Shown in pieces: positions 57,099-64,000 of a DNA stretch of 64,000 nucleotides. The stretch is from positions 1,326,807-1,390,806 of the forward strand of contig JAJTJC010000036.1 in assembly GCA_021295155.1 (NCBI GenBank), written 5' to 3'. Source of the DNA: Flavobacteriaceae bacterium D16 (GTDB lineage: Bacteria; Bacteroidota; Bacteroidia; Flavobacteriales; Flavobacteriaceae). The notes under the pieces were generated by a model that was not told where the DNA came from, made no database searches, and was given only the letters and a program-made list of their open reading frames with translations. The position numbers were made by a program, and so were the translations under genes. Within the stretch, counting starts at the first letter, position 1. Each line of letters starts with the position of its first letter.

Positions 57099-57266
57099 TT
57101 AAAATTCAAAACCGGTGAAAATCCGATAGAAAAAGGCATAAAATACTACCATGAGCATAAATGCACAGAATGCGGAATACGCCTTTAGTAGTAGTACTAA
57201 AAAATCTGGCTTGCAATCATCAAATGCCCTAAGGTAAATACCTTTTAATAGTAATAGTGCTCCCAT
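57099..57266 (-). CDS. Short conserved-looking membrane protein (55 aa)
   Basis: A 55-residue protein, starting MGALLLLKGIYLRAFDDCKP and ending FYRIFTGFEF. A first helix-like stretch is followed by one clear membrane helix (about residues 28-48). It resembles a family of small flavobacterial proteins with the same length and Phe-Tyr-Arg-Ile-Phe-Thr-Gly ending (possibly DUF6747; I cannot verify this). A TAnnTTTG promoter box lies 64 nt upstream and an intrinsic terminator follows, so this is a complete transcription unit. Function unknown. Confidence 0.75.
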   Translation of the reverse strand: MGALLLLKGIYLRAFDDCKPDFLVLLLKAYSAFCAFMLMVVFYAFFYRIFTGFEF

Positions 57267-57329
57267 ATAGTGTTCTTTGTAAAAGCTATAAGGGCTAAAT
57301 CAGGGGAAAATTAAAATTTGGGAGTGAGC

Positions 57330-57337
57330 CAAATGTA
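57330..57337 (-). promoter_or_regulatory. Promoter -7 box for the 55-residue gene
   Basis: Minus-strand TACATTTG, a perfect TAnnTTTG. Start of transcription would be near 57324, giving a leader of ~58 nt. Confidence 0.6.
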
Positions 57338-57381
57338 TAAAATTGGGACGTACTGCCAGAAAAATTATAGGCAAGTTACCC

Positions 57382-58146
57382 TTATTTCCCGTTGTATTTC
57401 GCAATAGCTCTTTTTATTTCATCAATACGATTTTCCGGGTCAGGATGTGTGCTCTGGAATTCAGGCATCCTGTTAGGTCCGGCTGCCTCTTTGAGAATTT
57501 CCATAACCCGTATCATTTCATATGGATCATATCCTGCACGGATCATCAATAGCACCCCCAAATCATCGCTTTCCAATTCATCTCCCCTCCCGTTTTTCAA
57601 CAAGGTATTCTGCCCTATACTGCCTACTATGCCTCCTGCATCTGCTCCTACAGAAGCCCCCATAGAAACGGTTTTCCAGAATGATGTTTCTGCAATCCTT
57701 TCTGCGGAATGCCTTCCAATTACATGTCCGATTTCATGCCCCAGCACTCCGGCAAGTTGGGCTTCATTTAACTTGGAAAACAGCGCATAAGTTATGAATA
57801 TTTGACCGCCGGGTAATGCAAAGGCGTTAATGGTACGCTCATCTGAAAGCAAATGAAATTCGTACTGATATGGGGTTTCCCTGGCTATACTGCTATTTAC
57901 CAGCCTGTTTCCTACTGCGGAAACAAAGGTTTGTAACCTTTGATCCGGGTAGCGGCCACCGTGTTGCTGGGCAATCTCCGGAGCACTTTGCAGACCAATG
58001 GCTATTTCCTGTTCTGCAGACATACTAATGTTCTGAATTCTGCCTGTATAGGGATTTACCTCCTTATTGTAGCAACGCTGAACCAGGGCAAAAGCAACTA
58101 TGGCAAAGCCAATGAAGATCCTTAATTTCCAACTTCCTCTTCTCAC
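57382..58146 (-). CDS. M48 family zinc metallopeptidase
   Basis: A 254-residue exported protease of the M48 family (BepA/Oma1-like). The zinc motif is HEIGH at residues 137-141, and the third ligand is the glutamate in RGDELESDDLGV near residue 190. One N-terminal hydrophobic segment (about residues 9-24) is followed by a cysteine (VQRC) that does not fit a lipobox well. Family members degrade or refold outer-membrane and periplasmic proteins. The C-terminal FQSTHPDPENRI motif is present. Single gene; the next one is divergent in function though on the same strand. Confidence 0.9.
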   Translation of the reverse strand: MRRGSWKLRIFIGFAIVAFALVQRCYNKEVNPYTGRIQNISMSAEQEIAIGLQSAPEIAQQHGGRYPDQRLQTFVSAVGNRLVNSSIARETPYQYEFHLLSDERTINAFALPGGQIFITYALFSKLNEAQLAGVLGHEIGHVIGRHSAERIAETSFWKTVSMGASVGADAGGIVGSIGQNTLLKNGRGDELESDDLGVLLMIRAGYDPYEMIRVMEILKEAAGPNRMPEFQSTHPDPENRIDEIKRAIAKYNGK

Positions 58147-58185
58147 GCGTTTGTTTTTAGAAAGCTGGTTTAAAATACCAAAAAA

Positions 58186-58923
58186 TTACAAGAGATCAGG
58201 ATTAATGTCCAGAAGATTATCAGTAATGTACGTTTTAATAAATCCGGTAGTGAAATGTTCTACTCCCAGAAAATCTTCTCTTTCAAGTAGTTGCAGTATG
58301 TTCTTCTTTCGGAAACTTTCGAGCATGGGTTTGGATAAAGGAGCGTAGCTGTAGTGCCAAGGTTCATATTTAAAGCCCCTTCGCCTGGGTTCATCGGTGT
58401 AGACGAGGTAAAATCCATATTGCTCAGAATGCTCATCCATCCATATTTTGAATTTTTCATAAGGTCCACCGGATTCAAATTTTTTTGCAACCAGCACATC
58501 CCCCTCAGGCGGTACTGAACCGTCAATTAGATCCACATCCGTACCCCAATGATGCCTGCTTGTACCCGGGATAGTGGAATACTCAATGATCTTATCAATA
58601 GCCTCCAGGGGTTTCAGCCCATCCAGATCAGTAAAGCGCTCATACTTGGCCTCAAATATGCTGGCTTGCCTGTCAAAACTACGATAGCTGGATACTACCT
58701 GAATTTTTATCCCGTCTTTGGCTGCAGCATCTCTCATAGCTAAAAACGAATCATAAGCGTCTTTTCTGAGATTAATATCCTCACCGTATAGATCAATATC
58801 AGCTTTTCCCATTAACTCGTCAATAGTGTATTCTTCCTCCTGTGCATGAGAAATAAGACTACTTATAAAAATCAATAATACAAGAAAGGGTTTCAACCGG
58901 TGCGTGTAGTTAGATATATACAT
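58186..58923 (-). CDS. D-alanyl-D-alanine carboxypeptidase, M15 (VanY) family
   Basis: A 245-residue secreted zinc peptidase with signal peptide HRLKPFLVLLIFISSLISHA. The M15B active site is visible: IQVVSSYRSFDRQASIFE, then the zinc-binding SRHHWGTDVDLI and the catalytic EPWHYSY. It trims the terminal D-alanine from peptidoglycan stem peptides, or acts on similar dipeptides. A perfect TACCTTTG box lies 57 nt upstream. It lies 40 nt from the M48 gene and on the same strand. Confidence 0.92.
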   Translation of the reverse strand: MYISNYTHRLKPFLVLLIFISSLISHAQEEEYTIDELMGKADIDLYGEDINLRKDAYDSFLAMRDAAAKDGIKIQVVSSYRSFDRQASIFEAKYERFTDLDGLKPLEAIDKIIEYSTIPGTSRHHWGTDVDLIDGSVPPEGDVLVAKKFESGGPYEKFKIWMDEHSEQYGFYLVYTDEPRRRGFKYEPWHYSYAPLSKPMLESFRKKNILQLLEREDFLGVEHFTTGFIKTYITDNLLDINPDLL

Positions 58924-58979
58924 GATATGCTATTTAATGAGCAAGCAGCGTAAGAATATGCCATACACTAATGCTTAAC

Positions 58980-58987
58980 CAAAGGTA
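58980..58987 (-). promoter_or_regulatory. Promoter -7 box for the M15 peptidase gene
   Basis: Minus-strand TACCTTTG, a perfect TAnnTTTG, 57 nt upstream of the start codon. Confidence 0.55.
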
Positions 58988-59040
58988 GTAACTCTGCACT
59001 AAATCGCTAAATATGAATTGGAAAAGAAGCCTGATGATAA

Positions 59041-60249
59041 TTAGTTGGATAAATAGAGATAGCCCTGATGCTTCTGCGCAAGATCATGCATGGTAATGAT
59101 GTAGAAATAAATACCGGATGCAAGACCTGAGTTTCGTTTGATCACCTGTTCACGATTAGACCTGCCATCAAAATCATTCTGGTAGTTGTCCTGTGAATAG
59201 ACCATAACCCCGTAACGATCGAAGATTTGAATGGAATTATTGGCAGACAAATCAAGGTTTTCAATTACCAAAGCATCATTTTGGCCATCACCATTGGGAG
59301 TCATGTAATAATTATCCAACTCTATGGTGTCATAAGTTTGCAGATCATCGTCGTTTCCTCCAAGGGTAATGATCTCATATTCATTGGGAACAAAGGTGTC
59401 CGAAGTAATAGCCCCATTGGTTAATCCTCCTTCGACGCCTGTATTGCCTAGGTTTACCCACTGGTTTTCGGATTTACTCCAACCCATTACCTTGATATCA
59501 CTTAGATACTGTGCCCAGGCCCTCATATTACTGTATTCATCCCAGGTCAGGGTGACCCGTGAGGGGACATCTCCTTCCAGCCTCCAGAATTCTTTGTCGC
59601 TCACGGCAATATATTGAGAAGCCCTTCTATCGGTGTTGAATACCCCATCAATAGATTTCGGACTGTTGGGATCTTCAGGGAAATAGGCACACTTTACGGT
59701 AGCATTAATAGCTTCTGAGTCAATGGTTAAGGGTCGCAGTCGATCCTGATCGCCTACAGGAAACACAAAGGTTTCCTTATTCGTAATCGCGGCATAGCCG
59801 TCTATTTTTGAAACACTGCTCTCTCCAGTGTAAAAAGAGAAATCCATGAAATTGGAAAAAACATCCGTAGCTCTTCTTGAGGTAATAATATTACCCACAA
59901 TCAAGTTAGAATTGTTGTTTACTCCGATAGCGGTTTCCAGGTAGAGACCGTTCTCTACAGCAATTTCAGTATCGAAGAAAATAGGGGTGAAGGCACCAGA
60001 AATCCTTAATGGATTCATATCACTGTAGAAGCCTACGAGTCCCATATTTTGATCAAAAGTACCGTCATTGGTAAGGTCCAGGTGGAAACCGACCTGTGCG
60101 GCGTCATGTACCTGGATGTTTCCATAGTTATGAAAGGCTTCCTGTCCTGTTAGGTGCACTGTACATAGCAACAATAGGAAAAGCATTCCCTTTCCCAAAT
60201 AAGGATGTTTGACAGCAGGTTTAGTTAATATGATTCTCCAATTCTTCAC
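59041..60249 (-). CDS. Secreted protein with T9SS type-B (CHU_C-like, gliding-motility-associated) C-terminal domain
   Basis: A 402-residue exported protein. A signal (LFLLLLCTVHLTGQ) precedes a beta-rich body and the C-terminal sorting domain. That domain begins YYMTPNGDGQNDALVIENL and runs through IQIFDRYGVMVYSQDNY and YDGxS-like NDFDGRSN to SGLASGIYFYIIT and GYLYLSN, the known type-B T9SS signature. It is the last gene of a packed operon, starting 10 nt after the 60260 gene. Its role is presumably at the cell surface; attached partner proteins are suggested by the operon. Confidence 0.9.
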   Translation of the reverse strand: MKNWRIILTKPAVKHPYLGKGMLFLLLLCTVHLTGQEAFHNYGNIQVHDAAQVGFHLDLTNDGTFDQNMGLVGFYSDMNPLRISGAFTPIFFDTEIAVENGLYLETAIGVNNNSNLIVGNIITSRRATDVFSNFMDFSFYTGESSVSKIDGYAAITNKETFVFPVGDQDRLRPLTIDSEAINATVKCAYFPEDPNSPKSIDGVFNTDRRASQYIAVSDKEFWRLEGDVPSRVTLTWDEYSNMRAWAQYLSDIKVMGWSKSENQWVNLGNTGVEGGLTNGAITSDTFVPNEYEIITLGGNDDDLQTYDTIELDNYYMTPNGDGQNDALVIENLDLSANNSIQIFDRYGVMVYSQDNYQNDFDGRSNREQVIKRNSGLASGIYFYIITMHDLAQKHQGYLYLSN

Positions 60250-60259
60250 TTAGTAATTG

Positions 60260-60943
60260 TTAATCCTTAGTTATCTGATGCCAGTTTGTTCCATCACTTT
60301 GCAGCCAGATAATACGATCCTTACCCAATTTATTGTCGGGATCCCCATTTTCCTTAAGAAAATTTATACTGGTATTATTATCTCCGTTAGCGATGTTCTT
60401 TAAGATATATATGCGCCCCTGGCAACTATTGGCTGCCGGTAGTGTGATCGTCAGGTTTCTGTTGTTCATTACGAGGGTATAGTCATTACTCCCAAGGGTC
60501 ACATTTACGCTGGTTGATCTGATGGGCATGGATACGGCACCAGACACCTGTAATGTTGAGTTAGGCGTATTAGTGCCTATGCCGACATTTCCATTCGTAA
60601 GGCCCAGATTTTGTCCGTTGATATCATAAGTTCTTGGTTCATTGTCCTGGATAAGGTTCTGCGTACCTAGATTTACTCCATTTGAGGCCACATTGCTCCA
60701 GTTACTCCCGTCCCATTGATAAATTGCGTTTTCGGTTGTATTGAATAGGATAGCACCAGTTTCGGGATTTACAACAGCATTCATTTCCGTTGTAGTTGCA
60801 TTGATAAGACCCAATAAGAGTCCACTTTCAATTTGTGCACTGACAGTAGCTAAATTGCCTATCATCAAGATGATAGACCAAAATATAAAGGCGTGCTGAC
60901 CAACTATTGTAAAAACCCTGTATGTATTTTTTGATGCCTTCAT
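60260..60943 (-). CDS. Secreted protein with shared surface-module N-terminus (227 aa)
   Basis: No family recognised. A signal peptide (IGNLATVSAQ) is followed by IESGLLLGLINATTTEMNAVVNPETGAILFNTTENAIYQWDGSNW. This N-terminal module is closely related to that of the next upstream gene and often occurs in flavobacterial surface/fibre-like proteins I have seen. The middle contains NGNVGIGTNTPNSTLQVSGA, a motif common in tail-fibre-like and adhesin-like proteins. The C-terminus is beta-rich (RIIWLQSDGTNWHQI). It lies 6 nt after the upstream gene in the operon. Confidence 0.8.
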   Translation of the reverse strand: MKASKNTYRVFTIVGQHAFIFWSIILMIGNLATVSAQIESGLLLGLINATTTEMNAVVNPETGAILFNTTENAIYQWDGSNWSNVASNGVNLGTQNLIQDNEPRTYDINGQNLGLTNGNVGIGTNTPNSTLQVSGAVSMPIRSTSVNVTLGSNDYTLVMNNRNLTITLPAANSCQGRIYILKNIANGDNNTSINFLKENGDPDNKLGKDRIIWLQSDGTNWHQITKD

Positions 60944-60949
60944 TTTTTA

Positions 60950-61726
60950 TTATCGATAAGCTGTATATAATACCAGTAGTCCATCCGCATAATTATCCGT
61001 ATTGACAGTAAATCCATCGCTATTGAAACCGGTTATACTGGCAGTGGTAAGTCCAAGACTATCTCCATTTTGATTACCATAGCGGATACCGATACAATGC
61101 GAGTCAGAGGCATATCTTGAAATATCATTTATGGAATTGCCATGCCCCCCCACATAGATGACCTGATGAGCTATGGTCCCACTATCATTCCTTGCAAAAC
61201 CATTCATTGACCCGTAGGAGTTTGGAAGACCTCTTTCATTATTTCGTGTACCATTGTCGGAATCTATATTATAATCCTCAACATTGGCATGAGCGTAAAA
61301 GGTAATACTTGTTGGCTCAAAAGGTAGGCCAGAAATGTCCTGAGTACCTGTTCCTGTTATTTTGAATGCCCCCGTGTAAGCCCTGGGTAGCTTATCTACA
61401 TAGTTTTTGCTAGTAGCGTCCTGAGATGCTATCGGATCAGCGAGGTCACTAATATTAGTGTTTCCTGCACTATTGTCCATTAGCAGTACTTCCTGAAGGG
61501 TCTGGTCATCCGTGCCCCCGGCATCCGCTCTGACCCAGGAACTGCCGTTGTAAAGATACAGGCGACCCTCGGTGGTATTGTATAATAAAGAGCCTGTAGC
61601 AGCCGTTACTGCGTTCATTTCAGTAGTAGAGGCATTGGTGAGCCCCAGAAGCAGGCCCGGATCTATTTGAGCCACTCCCGAGACTGAAATGGATATAAAT
61701 AGTATGAGAAGGAAGCTTTTTTTCAT
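60950..61726 (-). CDS. Secreted protein with shared surface-module N-terminus and fibre-tip-like C-terminus (258 aa)
   Basis: A 258-residue protein with signal peptide ending VSGVAQ. The N-terminal module IDPGLLLGLTNASTTEMNAV and SLLYNTTEGRLYLYNGSSW matches the gene at 60260. The C-terminal part has GAFKITGTGTQDISGLPFEP and a terminal DNYADGLLVLYTAYR, which resembles tip domains of bacterial and phage fibre proteins; this is recognition, not proof. It lies between the giant repeat protein (2 nt after its stop) and the 60260 gene. Confidence 0.8.
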   Translation of the reverse strand: MKKSFLLILFISISVSGVAQIDPGLLLGLTNASTTEMNAVTAATGSLLYNTTEGRLYLYNGSSWVRADAGGTDDQTLQEVLLMDNSAGNTNISDLADPIASQDATSKNYVDKLPRAYTGAFKITGTGTQDISGLPFEPTSITFYAHANVEDYNIDSDNGTRNNERGLPNSYGSMNGFARNDSGTIAHQVIYVGGHGNSINDISRYASDSHCIGIRYGNQNGDSLGLTTASITGFNSDGFTVNTDNYADGLLVLYTAYR

Positions 61727-61728
61727 TT

Positions 61729-64000
61729 TTACAGATCCAATACTGTGAACATAAATTCGGAATTGAAACGACTCCTGTCCGTTCCTCCATTATCATTGTC
61801 GCCAATAATTACCTCAAAGCTGGTGCTTGTCTGATTACTGTAGGAAATTCCTGGATCATCATTACCTGCACCTCCTCTTCCTGGTTGGGTAAGCTGGATT
61901 ATATAGTTGGCATCGGAAACTACACCAGCTGGTAAGGTCACACGGTATCGACCTGTAGAAACTCTGGTTGCAGTAACACCTGCAGTTGCCCGCGTTACGG
62001 TTCCGTTAGAGGCTATTTTACCGAAGGCTTTAATTGGACTTGCATAATAGGCGCCCCCATTAGCTCCAACAGTGATACTGTTATCCGCCTCACCTCCAAC
62101 GACATTTGCAGTCTGAGGAGTGCTTTCTTCATTTGTATAGGTAATAACCCCTGTACTGGTATTCTGGCTTAGGTTTGTTGTGATGTTGGTAGCAGGATCG
62201 CCCGCATCTCCTTTGTCTCCCTTAGGTCCGGCTGGTCCGGTAAGATCAGCAGTAGTATAACTGGTCCCATCAGTAAAGTTCAGGGTGAAAGTACCATTAC
62301 CATTATCTACAGTAGAAGCAATTCCGTTTCCAACAGCCCCATCAGCACCATCCGCTCCGTTAGCACCATCCGCACCATCCGCACCATTCGCGCCAGCAGG
62401 TCCGGCTGGTCCGGTAAGGTCAGCAGTGGTATAGCTGGTTCCATCAGTAAAGTTCAGGGTGAAAGTACCATTACCATTATCTACAGTAGAAGCAATTCCG
62501 TTTCCGTCAGCACCATCCGCACCGTTAGCACCGTTAGCACCGTCAGCACCATTCGCACCGTTAGCACCATCCGCGCCAGCAGGTCCGGTAAGATCAGCAG
62601 TGGTATAGCTGGTCCCATCAGTAAAATTCAGGGTAAAAGTACCATTACCATTATCTACAGCAGAAGCAATTCCGTTTCCGTCAGCACCATCCGCACCGTC
62701 AGCACCATCCGCACCAGCAGGTCCGGTAAGATCCGCAGTGGTATAGCTGGTCCCATCAGTAAAATTCAGGGTAAAAGTACCATTACCATTATCTACAGTA
62801 GAAGCAATTCCGTTTCCGTCAGCCCCGTCAACTCCATCAGCTCCGTTAGCACCGTCAGCACCATTCGCGCCAGCAGGTCCTACAGGTCCAGTAAGATCAG
62901 CAGTAGTATAACTGGTTCCATCAGTAAAATTCAGGGTGAAAGTACCATTACCATTATCTACAGTAGAAGCAATTCCGTTTCCGTCAGCACCATCGGCACC
63001 ATCAGCACCATCCGCTCCGTTAGCACCATCAGCACCATTCGCGCCAGCAGGTCCGGCTGGTCCGGTAAGATCAGCAGTAGTATAGCTGGTTCCATCAGTA
63101 AAGTTCAGGGTAAAAGTACCATTACCATTATCTACAGTAGAAGCAATTCCGTTTCCGTCAGCACCATCGGCACCATCAGCACCATCCGCTCCGTTAGCAC
63201 CATCTGCACCAGCAGGACCGGCTGGTCCGGTAAGATCTGCAGTGGTATAGCTGGTTCCATCGGTAAAATTCAGGGTGAAAGTACCATTACCATTATCTAC
63301 AGTAGAAGCAATTCCGTTTCCATCAGCCCCGTCAGCTCCGTTAGCCCCATCAGCACCATTCGCGCCAGCAGGTCCTACAGGTCCGGTAAGATCAGCAGTG
63401 GTATAACTAGTTCCATCAGTAAAGTTCAGGGTGAAAGTACCATTACCATTATCTACAGTAGAAGCAATTCCGTTTCCGTCAGCCCCGTCAACTCCATCAG
63501 CTCCGTTAGCACCGTCAGCACCATTCGCGCCAGCAGGTCCTACAGGTCCGGTAAGATCAGCAGTGGTATAGCTGGTCCCATCAGTAAAGTTCAGGGTAAA
63601 AGTACCATTACCATTATCTACAGTAGAAGCAATTCCGTTTCCGTCAGCCCCATCAGCACCGTCAACTCCATCAGCTCCGTTAGCACCGTCAGCACCATTC
63701 GCGCCGGTAGGTCCGGCTGGTCCGGTAAGATCAGCAGTAGTATAGCTGGTTCCATCAGTAAAGTTCAGGGTAAAAGTACCATTACCATTATCTACAGTAG
63801 AAGCAATTCCGTTTCCGTCAGCCCCATCAGCTCCGTTAGCACCGTTAGCACCATTCGCGCCAGCAGGTCCGGCTGGTCCGGTAAGATCAGCAGTGGTATA
63901 GCTGGTTCCATCAGTAAAGTTCAGGGTGAAAGTACCATTACCATTATCTACAGTAGAAGCAATTCCATTTCCGTCAGCCCCATCAGCCCCGTCAGCCCCG
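61729..64000 (-). CDS. Giant collagen-like repeat surface protein (C-terminal part, N-terminus beyond window)
   Basis: A continuous minus-strand open frame runs from 61729 through the right edge, at least 756 residues, with no stop or frameshift over 2.2 kb. The C-terminal ~170 residues form a unique domain, including GRYRVTLPAGVVSDANYII, QLTQPGRGGAGNDDPG and FNSEFMFTVLDL. Before it are 11 repeats, each a constant segment of about 34 residues (IASTVDNGNGTFTLNFTDG then TSYTTADLTGPAG) and a variable run of Gly-Ala-Asn/Asp triplets. Gly-X-Y runs suggest a collagen-like triple helix. The GTG at 61941 is internal, not a start. Confidence 0.88.
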   Translation of the reverse strand, partial: GADGADGADGNGIASTVDNGNGTFTLNFTDGTSYTTADLTGPAGPAGANGANGANGADGADGNGIASTVDNGNGTFTLNFTDGTSYTTADLTGPAGPTGANGADGANGADGVDGADGADGNGIASTVDNGNGTFTLNFTDGTSYTTADLTGPVGPAGANGADGANGADGVDGADGNGIASTVDNGNGTFTLNFTDGTSYTTADLTGPVGPAGANGADGANGADGADGNGIASTVDNGNGTFTLNFTDGTSYTTADLTGPAGPAGADGANGADGADGADGADGNGIASTVDNGNGTFTLNFTDGTSYTTADLTGPAGPAGANGADGANGADGADGADGADGNGIASTVDNGNGTFTLNFTDGTSYTTADLTGPVGPAGANGADGANGADGVDGADGNGIASTVDNGNGTFTLNFTDGTSYTTADLTGPAGADGADGADGADGNGIASAVDNGNGTFTLNFTDGTSYTTADLTGPAGADGANGANGADGANGANGADGADGNGIASTVDNGNGTFTLNFTDGTSYTTADLTGPAGPAGANGADGADGANGADGADGAVGNGIASTVDNGNGTFTLNFTDGTSYTTADLTGPAGPKGDKGDAGDPATNITTNLSQNTSTGVITYTNEESTPQTANVVGGEADNSITVGANGGAYYASPIKAFGKIASNGTVTRATAGVTATRVSTGRYRVTLPAGVVSDANYIIQLTQPGRGGAGNDDPGISYSNQTSTSFEVIIGDNDNGGTDRSRFNSEFMFTVLDL
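62222..64000. repeat. Eleven-copy in-frame repeat array, unit 138-174 bp
   Basis: Copies of the constant core begin (AATTCC anchor) at 62320, 62494, 62668, 62806, 62971, 63145, 63310, 63466, 63631, 63805 and 63961. Spacings are 174, 174, 138, 165, 174, 165, 156, 165, 174 and 156 nt. Every difference between spacings is a multiple of 9 nt, one Gly-X-Y triplet. The array continues past the right edge, so the true copy number is larger. Confidence 0.93.

Noticed and set aside
61729..61941. A separate 70-residue gene starting at GTG 61941
   Set aside because: The frame stays open upstream to the edge of the window and is continuous with the collagen-like repeats, so the GTG is an internal valine.
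62222..64000. Regular repeats that could suggest a CRISPR array
   Set aside because: Units are 138-174 bp, in frame, translate to a collagen-like protein, and the variable parts are Gly-Ala-Asn/Asp codons rather than unique spacers.

Overview
The window is an ordinary chromosomal stretch from a member of the Bacteroidota, almost certainly a marine Flavobacteriaceae. Four things point there: type IX secretion (T9SS) genes (porT and the DUF5103 'Plug'), a Na+-translocating NADH:quinone reductase operon, a short 287-residue primary sigma factor, and many promoters of the TAnnTTTG type with almost no Shine-Dalgarno sites. The genus cannot be fixed from the sequence alone.

Layout. 1-7.9 kb: division and cell-wall (dcw) cluster murD(partial)-ftsW-murG-murC-ftsQ-ftsA-ftsZ, with overlapping or nearly touching genes and a terminator after ftsZ. 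8-9 kb: a YqeY-like protein, a DksA-type zinc protein and tRNA-Arg(TCG) with terminator. 9-12.3 kb: an accessory-looking, AT-richer stretch holding a 173-bp tandem repeat, two small membrane proteins of unknown function and a DUF418 protein. 12.3-24.3 kb: metabolic and transport genes (old yellow enzyme, sugar MFS permease, amidase lipoprotein, MscS channel, dienelactone hydrolase, aldehyde dehydrogenase, YpdA, CBS protein, Rpe, TPR lipoprotein, TIM-barrel isomerase). 24.5-31.2 kb: rpoD, pnp, rpsO, a lipoprotein, accD and fbaA. 31.2-39.2 kb: tamL, an rRNA/tRNA 2'-O-methyltransferase, porT, ubiE/menG and trkA-trkH. 39.2-46 kb: aminotransferase, fatty-acid desaturase, rsmG, pruA, apaG and the T9SS plug. 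46.1-53.7 kb: nqrABCDEF, a small companion gene and apbE, the flavin transferase that matures NqrB and NqrC. 53.7-56.8 kb: gpmI-map-methyltransferase operon. 57-59 kb: a 55-residue membrane protein missed by a length cut-off, an M48 protease and an M15 carboxypeptidase.

59-64 kb: the most unusual part, a tightly packed minus-strand operon. It starts beyond the right edge with a giant secreted collagen-like repeat protein (at least 756 residues here). Next come two smaller secreted proteins that share an N-terminal module, then a protein with a T9SS type-B (gliding-motility, CHU_C-like) C-terminal sorting domain. The repeats alternate a constant beta-rich segment with Gly-Ala-Asn/Asp triplets, and unit lengths differ by whole 9-nt triplets. 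I read this as a surface fibre system exported partly by T9SS; the role is inferred.

No insertion sequences, CRISPR arrays, prophage modules or rRNA genes were seen.
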